From Candidatus Methylomirabilota bacterium (GTDB taxonomy: Bacteria > Methylomirabilota > Methylomirabilia > Methylomirabilales > Methylomirabilaceae): 9,864 nt of DNA. The position numbers and the translations under genes are program-made. The stretch is taken from NCBI GenBank assembly GCA_028869615.1, contig JAGWRQ010000069.1, positions 1-9,864 of the forward strand, written 5' to 3'. A model generated the notes under the pieces. The model made no database searches. It worked only from the letters and a program-made list of their open reading frames with translations, and was not told where the DNA came from. Below, one piece after another: positions 5,096 to 9,864 of the stretch. Within the stretch, counting starts at the first letter, position 1. Each line of letters starts with the position of its first letter.

Positions 5096-6895
5096 CTAGG
5101 CTCCACGATGCTGTCCGGACGTAAGAGGAGCTCGGTCGCGGCTGAGCGCAAGAAACTGGGTCTGCAACCGCGCAACCGCCGCATGATCACCCGCTCGTTC
5201 GGCCGCTTCCATCTGCCGCCGGAGCTCCTCACCCTTCGTGCGCTCACGCCTGACTTTGAGGTACACAAGATAATCGGAGAGGGCTCGCTCGATCGCCTCC
5301 TCCCCGTCGTACTCCACGAGATCTGTTGCCAACAACTCCGTAAGCACCCGTTGCGCCTCCGGTTCTACCGTGGCGAGGGGTATCGCGCCACGGTCTGCCC
5401 CAGGCCCCATGACCGCATACTGAAAGATCCTGCGAAGCGTGTGATCCTGCAACTCCTCCGGCCGCACGCTCTCCCGCACACGATGGGCCGCGCCGGGATG
5501 GTGGAGCGCGAGGTGGATGAGCTTCCACTCTATAGACGGCAACCCTTTCGGTTGCAACGCCATTGGGACCTGCTCGCGCTTGCGGCCTTTCATCTGGAGA
5601 TTGAGTTCGCGGACAATGGCATCGTTGCTGACCGAAACCCGGCGTGCGAGTTTCTCCGTGTATCGCCGCCGGGTCACCTCATTGTGGACGGCGCTCAACA
5701 GTGGCAGGACCGCGTTCACCGCCGCGGCCTGGCCTTCTGGGCTGGTCAGATCGAACCCCGAGACCCTCCGATCAAGCAAGAATTCCATCAGGTCCTTCGA
5801 TTGCGTGAGCGCATCGGTGAAGGCCGAGGCGCCCCGCGCCCGCAGAAACTGATCGGGATCTGCCCCGTCCGGGAGCAGGACCACCCGCCAGTCGAGTTCG
5901 CTGTTGAGCAAGCTCTCGACGCAACGTCTCGCCGCGGCAATCCCGGCGGCGTCCGGATCGAACACCAGGAACGCCCGGGTGCTATAACGGTGAAGCAGAG
6001 CGATCTGCTGGGCGGTCAGCGCCGTGCCCAGGACTGCCACGGTGTGCTGCACCCCATGAGCGTGCAACGCGATCAGATCGAAATAGCCTTCCACCACAAG
6101 AGCCGACCCCTCTTTGCGAATGGAGTCAGCCGCGAGGTGCAGGCCAAAAAGGTGCGCTCCCTTCTTGTAGATAGAGGTCTCCGGAGAGTTCAGATATTTC
6201 GGCAGGGAATCGTCCAGGACGCGACCACCGAAGGCGATCACTTGACCCGTCGGATCACAGATCGGGATCATCAGTCGGTTCCGGAAACGATCATACGCCC
6301 CGTCCCCATCTTTGCGCGGCAGCGCCAGCCCAGCCGCCTCCACCTGCTTCTTGGAGAACCCCCCGCGCAGCAGATGACGAAGGAGCCCATCCCAGGAAGC
6401 CGCTGCGTACCCGAGCCCGAACTGCTCGACCACCAAATCCGGGATACCCCGGCTCCTCAGATATTCACGGGCAGTGGCCCCCACCGACTGATGCTGAAGC
6501 TGGTGGCGAAAGAATTCCGCCGCCACCTTGTGAATCTCCAGCAGCCCCAGGCGCGCATGCTCGTTCTGCCCTGTCCCGCTCCCGGCATGTTCGCGGAACC
6601 TCGCCGGCAGGCTGATCCCGGCTCGGTCGGCCAGCGACCGGATCGCCTCGGGGAAGCTCCAGTGTTCCTGTTTCATCAGGAAACCGATCGCATCCCCGCC
6701 CTCCCCGCAGCCAAAACAGTGAAAGATCTGACGCTCCGGGTTGACAGTGAAGGAGGGGGTCTTTTCGCTATGGAAGGGACACAGGGCCTTGTAGTAACGT
6801 CCGGCAGACTTCAGGGGGAGGTATTTGCCAACAAGCTGCACGATATCAGTGCTGGCCAGCACCCGGGAGACCGCCTCCTCCGAGATCACTTTCAT
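5096..6895 (-). CDS. dnaG: DNA primase DnaG
   Basis: DnaG synthesises RNA primers for replication in association with DnaB. The 599-residue product (E. coli: 581) shows the N-terminal CHC2 zinc-binding domain with C39, H42 (CPFH), C60 and C63 (CFGC). The catalytic core carries RFRNRLMIPI (203-212), FGGR (222-225) and KYLNSPET (233-240). The Toprim fold has E269 (VVEGYFD) and the metal-binding pair D313/D315 in FDPDAAG, where many homologues have DGD; both aspartates are kept. Residues about 435-599 form the divergent helical C-terminal helicase-binding domain. The ATG overlaps the mutS2 stop as ATGA, with GGAG four bases upstream, so translation is probably coupled. rpoD follows 66 bp later. 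The nearby DciA-like gene would supply the partner that loads DnaB. Confidence 0.98.
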   Translation of the reverse strand: MKVISEEAVSRVLASTDIVQLVGKYLPLKSAGRYYKALCPFHSEKTPSFTVNPERQIFHCFGCGEGGDAIGFLMKQEHWSFPEAIRSLADRAGISLPARFREHAGSGTGQNEHARLGLLEIHKVAAEFFRHQLQHQSVGATAREYLRSRGIPDLVVEQFGLGYAAASWDGLLRHLLRGGFSKKQVEAAGLALPRKDGDGAYDRFRNRLMIPICDPTGQVIAFGGRVLDDSLPKYLNSPETSIYKKGAHLFGLHLAADSIRKEGSALVVEGYFDLIALHAHGVQHTVAVLGTALTAQQIALLHRYSTRAFLVFDPDAAGIAAARRCVESLLNSELDWRVVLLPDGADPDQFLRARGASAFTDALTQSKDLMEFLLDRRVSGFDLTSPEGQAAAVNAVLPLLSAVHNEVTRRRYTEKLARRVSVSNDAIVRELNLQMKGRKREQVPMALQPKGLPSIEWKLIHLALHHPGAAHRVRESVRPEELQDHTLRRIFQYAVMGPGADRGAIPLATVEPEAQRVLTELLATDLVEYDGEEAIERALSDYLVYLKVRRERTKGEELRRQMEAAERAGDHAAVARLQTQFLALSRDRAPLTSGQHRGA

Positions 6896-9306
6896 GCCGC
6901 TCCGCCCATGGAAACACCATGGGGATACAACTCCACGATGGTAGCGCCGATCCCCCCCTCCCGGTAGTCGGCTACCCGAAAGCGCTCGACCAGTGGGTGA
7001 TCCAGAAGAAGCTCCGTCACAGTTTTTCTGAGGATTCCTGAGCCCTTTCCATGGATGATACGAACGGTGGACAGTCCGACGATGAATGCATCTCCGACAT
7101 ACTGGTCAAGACGCCGAGCCGCTTCAGTCGCATCACACCCGATCAGATTCAGCTCACCCTTCACGTCATCCTGTGTTCTGGACAGCCGAATCGGTCTGTT
7201 CGTCTCACCATGACCGGCGTCACCCGGGGACACAACGGCTTCCACAGGGACCCTCACCTTCCCAAGAGGAAGCCGGATCTCCACGATGCCGGTAGGCGAA
7301 GGCTTCCCGATCACGATCCCACGCTGCCCAAGCCCTTTGATTACAACCTCCTGCCCATCGCGAACCGAAGCCGCGCCAACGCTGCTTGCTACGCGATCTG
7401 CACCGGTCGCGTCGCTGAGCCTGACCTTCGTCTGCCGCTCCAGGTCGATGAGTTGCCGGCGCACCTGCTGCGCCGACCGCCCACGCGACTGCGCTGACCT
7501 GAACTCCCGGAGGAGTCGATCGATCTCAGCTCGAGCGTCAGCGACCGCTCCCTCCGTCTGTTGACAGGCCAGCCGGTACAGTTGCTCGGCCTCAGCCCTT
7601 GCCGTGTCCCGTCGCGCTTCGGCCTCACCGCGCGCCTTAGCGGTCTCGGCCGCCTCGCGGGTCAGCGCTTCGCGCTCGACGGCGAGACACTGCTGCTCAC
7701 CCTCCAGCCGATCCAGCAGCAGCCGTAAAGGATCGCGTCCTTCGCCAAGCAGTCTCTCGGCCTGCTGAATGACGCTCGGAGGTAACCCGACCCGAGCGGC
7801 AATCGCCAAGCCATGGCTGCGACCGGAAAGCCCAATTAATAATCTATACAGCGGTCTCAGGGTGTCAAGGTCGAACTCTACGCAGCCGTTTTCGATTCGA
7901 GGGTGCGAATAGGCGTAGGCCTTGATGGCGTCCAGGTGCGTGGTCGCCACGACCAGCGCGTCTCGCTCCAGAAGCGCCTCAAGGATGGCGATCCCCAGGC
8001 ACGCGCCCTCGACCGGGTCGGTGCCGGCGCCAAGTTCGTCGAGCAATACCAGGGTCCCGGGGCGCACCGCGTCGAGGATTTGCCGAATCTGACCGATGTG
8101 GGAGGAAAAGGTGCTCAGGCTTTGCTCAATACTCTGCTCATCGCCGATATCCGCCAGGACTCCACTGAAAAAGGGGACCTCGGAATCCGGAGAGGCCGGT
8201 AGATGTAAGCCGGCCTGCGCCATCAGTGCGAGCAGACCCGCGGTCTTCAAGGCGACCGTTTTGCCGCCGGTATTCGGTCCGGTGATGAGCAGCGCGTCAA
8301 AGCCATCGCCCAGACGCAGGTCGATCGGGACGGTCTGGTGTGTCCCGGCCGCATCTGTCTGTTCCAGCAAGAGTGGGTGCCGGGCGTCCCGCAGCAGCAG
8401 CGGACCCGCATCCTTCAAGGCGACAGGGACGCAGTGAAGCGTGTCGGCAAATCTGGCCGCGGCAGATCGAACGTCCAACTCAGCCGTCAGAAGTAGCGTC
8501 GAGAGCACCGCATCGGCCTTTGACCGGAGCGAAGCGGTGAGCGCGGCCAGCACCCTTCTGATCTCCTCCTCTTCAGACCGCCTCAACAACCGCAGCTGGT
8601 TATTGAGCTCTACAACCTCCTGGGGCTCCAGGAAGATGGTGACGCCGCTGACGGACCGATCTTGGACCACACCTTTCAGGACGGTCCGGTAGTTCGGTTT
8701 GACAGGGATCACGTACCGCTCGTTTCGAAGCGTCACGAGCGGTTCGGCGATATAGGGTTGGAGGGGAGGCGCCATCAGCAGGGACTGCAATCGAGCATGG
8801 ATCAGGTGTCGGAGCTCATGGAGTCGAAGTCGAAGCTGGTTGAGCTTTCGGCTGGCCGTGTCCTTGACCTCTCCGTCGGCTTCGATCGCCGCGTGAATCT
8901 CTTCTGCCAGGTCGGTGTGATCATCCAGTCGGGAGGCGATGGCATAAAGCTGCGGGCACAGCTCCCTGGAGCGGGCGATTGCGTGGCGGATCGCCGCCGC
9001 CGCTTCCAGCGATGTGACGACCCTGACGAAATCGATTGCCGCGAGCACGGCCCCTTCGGGTCGAGATCGCCGAACCGACTCCCTGATGTCAAACAGTTGG
9101 TCAAATGGAAGCGCGGCTTCCCTGGACAGCAGCGCTCGAAATTCCTCAACCTCGTTCCGGACTGTCTTCGCTTCCTCCAGCGTACGAAGAGGGTGGATCC
9201 CTTGCGCCAACTCTCTTCCCAGAGGCGATCCGGCCTTGGCAGCCAATCTTGCCTGGATGGCAGGCCACTCCAAGACATCGAGAGTGTGCTGGTCAATCTG
9301 ATTCAT
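6892..9306 (-). CDS. mutS2: Endonuclease/ATPase MutS2 with KOW-like and Smr domains
   Basis: MutS2 proteins are MutS-like ATPases without the mismatch-recognition domain. They suppress homologous recombination in some species and, in Bacillus subtilis, act on collided ribosomes. The 804-residue product has an N-terminal core and clamp region (1-335), Walker A GPNTGGKT (343-350), Walker B LVLLDE (419-424) with the following GAGTDP, and a TTH switch (455-457). A long Ala/Glu/Arg-rich coiled coil spans about 510-640, a KOW-like segment about 649-690, and an Smr domain about 718-795 with intact HGKGSG. The usual LDLRG at the start of Smr reads LNLIG here. ATG at 9306 is the only sensible start; GGAGG is present but at a long 12-base spacing. 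It overlaps dnaG by four bases. MutS2 inside this operon is not the E. coli arrangement and links it to the dnaG-rpoD transcription unit. Confidence 0.97.
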   Translation of the reverse strand: MNQIDQHTLDVLEWPAIQARLAAKAGSPLGRELAQGIHPLRTLEEAKTVRNEVEEFRALLSREAALPFDQLFDIRESVRRSRPEGAVLAAIDFVRVVTSLEAAAAIRHAIARSRELCPQLYAIASRLDDHTDLAEEIHAAIEADGEVKDTASRKLNQLRLRLHELRHLIHARLQSLLMAPPLQPYIAEPLVTLRNERYVIPVKPNYRTVLKGVVQDRSVSGVTIFLEPQEVVELNNQLRLLRRSEEEEIRRVLAALTASLRSKADAVLSTLLLTAELDVRSAAARFADTLHCVPVALKDAGPLLLRDARHPLLLEQTDAAGTHQTVPIDLRLGDGFDALLITGPNTGGKTVALKTAGLLALMAQAGLHLPASPDSEVPFFSGVLADIGDEQSIEQSLSTFSSHIGQIRQILDAVRPGTLVLLDELGAGTDPVEGACLGIAILEALLERDALVVATTHLDAIKAYAYSHPRIENGCVEFDLDTLRPLYRLLIGLSGRSHGLAIAARVGLPPSVIQQAERLLGEGRDPLRLLLDRLEGEQQCLAVEREALTREAAETAKARGEAEARRDTARAEAEQLYRLACQQTEGAVADARAEIDRLLREFRSAQSRGRSAQQVRRQLIDLERQTKVRLSDATGADRVASSVGAASVRDGQEVVIKGLGQRGIVIGKPSPTGIVEIRLPLGKVRVPVEAVVSPGDAGHGETNRPIRLSRTQDDVKGELNLIGCDATEAARRLDQYVGDAFIVGLSTVRIIHGKGSGILRKTVTELLLDHPLVERFRVADYREGGIGATIVELYPHGVSMGGAA

Positions 9307-9353
9307 CTGACGCAGGGACCTCCGGATGCGTAGGCACGGAACCGCACGGATCC

Positions 9354-9383
9354 ACTATAAACGCACAGGGGACTCGATTTCGA
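9354..9383 (-). promoter_or_regulatory. Candidate promoter upstream of mutS2
   Basis: On the minus strand TATAGT (9359-9354) matches five of six -10 bases. A weak -35 (TCGAAA, 9383-9378; four of six) lies 18 bases upstream. The -35 would fall in the loop and arm of the strong hairpin at 9366-9391, so hairpin formation or a protein bound there could influence it. If used, transcription of mutS2-dnaG-rpoD would start about 40 bases before mutS2. Confidence 0.3.
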
Positions 9384-9391
9384 GTCCCCTG
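9366..9391 (-). terminator. Strong perfect hairpin between yqeY and mutS2 (possible terminator or attenuator)
   Basis: CAGGGGACTCG and CGAGTCCCCTG form a perfect 11-bp stem around a 4-base loop (9377-9380). It lies 54 bases after the yqeY stop and 60 before mutS2. No T tract follows on either strand; the minus strand continues TGCGTTTATAG. It is therefore not a textbook intrinsic terminator. A partial terminator, an mRNA-stabilising structure or a protein-binding site are all possible. Confidence 0.5.
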
Positions 9392-9400
9392 AACGGCCCA

Positions 9401-9413
9401 CCCCGGTACGGGG
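9401..9413 (-). terminator. Second small GC-rich hairpin after yqeY
   Basis: CCCCG and CGGGG pair around a 3-base loop, just upstream (in the transcript) of the larger hairpin at 9366-9391. The minus strand continues TGGGCCGTT with no real T tract. Together with the larger stem it makes a double hairpin in the yqeY-mutS2 gap. Confidence 0.3.
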
Positions 9414-9444
9414 GTAAATTCATGATGAGGCAATTGTGCGGTCA

Positions 9445-9864
9445 TCACCGCCGTGCTAATGCGTCCTTGACCATCTGGCTGGCTACCTTCCCATCAGCCC
9501 GGCCTGAGATCTCCGGCATCAGGAGCGCCATGACCTTCCCCATGTCCTTCAGGGAACTCGCCTCCGCCGCGACAAGCGCCTCCTCTATCTTCTTTCGAAG
9601 CTCTTCCGGAGAGAGCGGCGGAGGCAGGTATGCCTCGAGGAGCTTCAGCTCCGCCTCCTCCTTCGCGGCCAGATCATCTCGTCCGCCTTTTGCATACTGC
9701 TCGATGGCCTCTTTTCTGAGCTTGCAAGAGGCAATCACTGCCTGGATGATTTCAGGGTCGTCTAACTCTCCCCGCTTTTCTATTTCCCTGTTCTTGATCA
9801 GCGCGTAAAGCAGCCGAAGTACTGACGTCCTCAACCGATCCCCACTTTTGAGGGCCGCCTTGAG
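9445..9864 (-). CDS. yqeY: GatB/YqeY domain protein, 5' end cut by the window edge
   Basis: YqeY proteins are small helical proteins related to the C-terminal tRNA-interacting domain of GatB; their cellular role is not established. The 139 residues in the window begin LKAALKSGDRLRTSVLRLLYALIKN, which aligns with the start of the family after about ten residues. They continue with the typical landmarks GGRDDLAAKEEAEL, AYLPPPLS, SSLKDMGKVM and GRADGK. The family is about 148 residues long, so only the first dozen or so codons and the start codon lie beyond the edge. The frame stays open to the last base; an internal TTG at 9834 is not the start. In many bacteria this gene follows rpsU, so rpsU may lie just outside. 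A 138-bp gap with two hairpins separates it from mutS2. Confidence 0.95.
   Translation of the reverse strand, partial: LKAALKSGDRLRTSVLRLLYALIKNREIEKRGELDDPEIIQAVIASCKLRKEAIEQYAKGGRDDLAAKEEAELKLLEAYLPPPLSPEELRKKIEEALVAAEASSLKDMGKVMALLMPEISGRADGKVASQMVKDALARR

Noticed and set aside
4382..6967. An 861-codon open frame on the plus strand across dnaG, the dnaG-rpoD gap and part of rpoD.
   Set aside because: It is exactly codon-aligned antisense to dnaG and rpoD, which share a frame. Stops there need TTA, CTA or TCA sense codons, which these GC-rich genes avoid. The product resembles no family.
8662..9333. A 223-codon plus-strand frame in mutS2, and shorter ones at 7051-7497 and 1825-2196.
   Set aside because: All lie antisense to strongly conserved genes and show no domain, ribosome site or independent support.
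1..9864. A search for CRISPR arrays, insertion sequences, toxin-antitoxin pairs, phage genes or defence systems.
   Set aside because: None are visible. The window is filled by conserved housekeeping genes with short gaps, and no terminal inverted repeats or transposase motifs were seen.

Overview
All protein genes in this window lie on the minus strand, so transcription runs from the right edge to the left. The content suggests a Gram-negative, moderately GC-rich bacterium outside the enterobacteria. LpxC implies a lipid A outer membrane. A MutS2 with an Smr domain, a YqeY protein and a C4 zinc-ribbon coiled-coil protein sit beside dnaG and rpoD. This layout fits deep-branching Gram-negative lineages (NC10, Nitrospirota or Desulfobacterota-like), but I cannot fix the taxon from sequence alone.

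Right half (9864 to 3071): a version of the macromolecular-synthesis operon. It holds yqeY (cut by the right edge), then mutS2, dnaG (primase) and rpoD (primary sigma factor). mutS2 and dnaG overlap by four bases (ATGA). A 138-bp gap with two hairpins separates yqeY from mutS2. A 66-bp gap carrying GCTCATA/GCTGATA-type repeats separates dnaG from rpoD.

Middle (2997 to 2181): a tRNA with anticodon CAT. Its acceptor stem looks like the isoleucine (lysidine) type rather than methionine. It is followed by a coiled-coil protein with a C-terminal C4 zinc ribbon.

Left part (2178 to 1): an RNase HI-family protein, a DciA-like DUF721 protein (replicative helicase loader) and the first 265 codons of lpxC. 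A 303-bp non-coding leader precedes lpxC. It contains an imperfect 36-bp direct repeat, 69 bp apart, whose two copies fold into equivalent hairpins with a compensatory base-pair change. I consider this the least explained structure in the window.

Functionally the window joins replication initiation and priming (DciA, DnaG), RNA-primer removal or R-loop processing (RNase HI), genome or ribosome maintenance (MutS2), transcription initiation (RpoD), AUA decoding (tRNA-Ile2) and outer-membrane synthesis (LpxC). The long open frames on the plus strand are codon-aligned antisense shadows of these genes and are not annotated.
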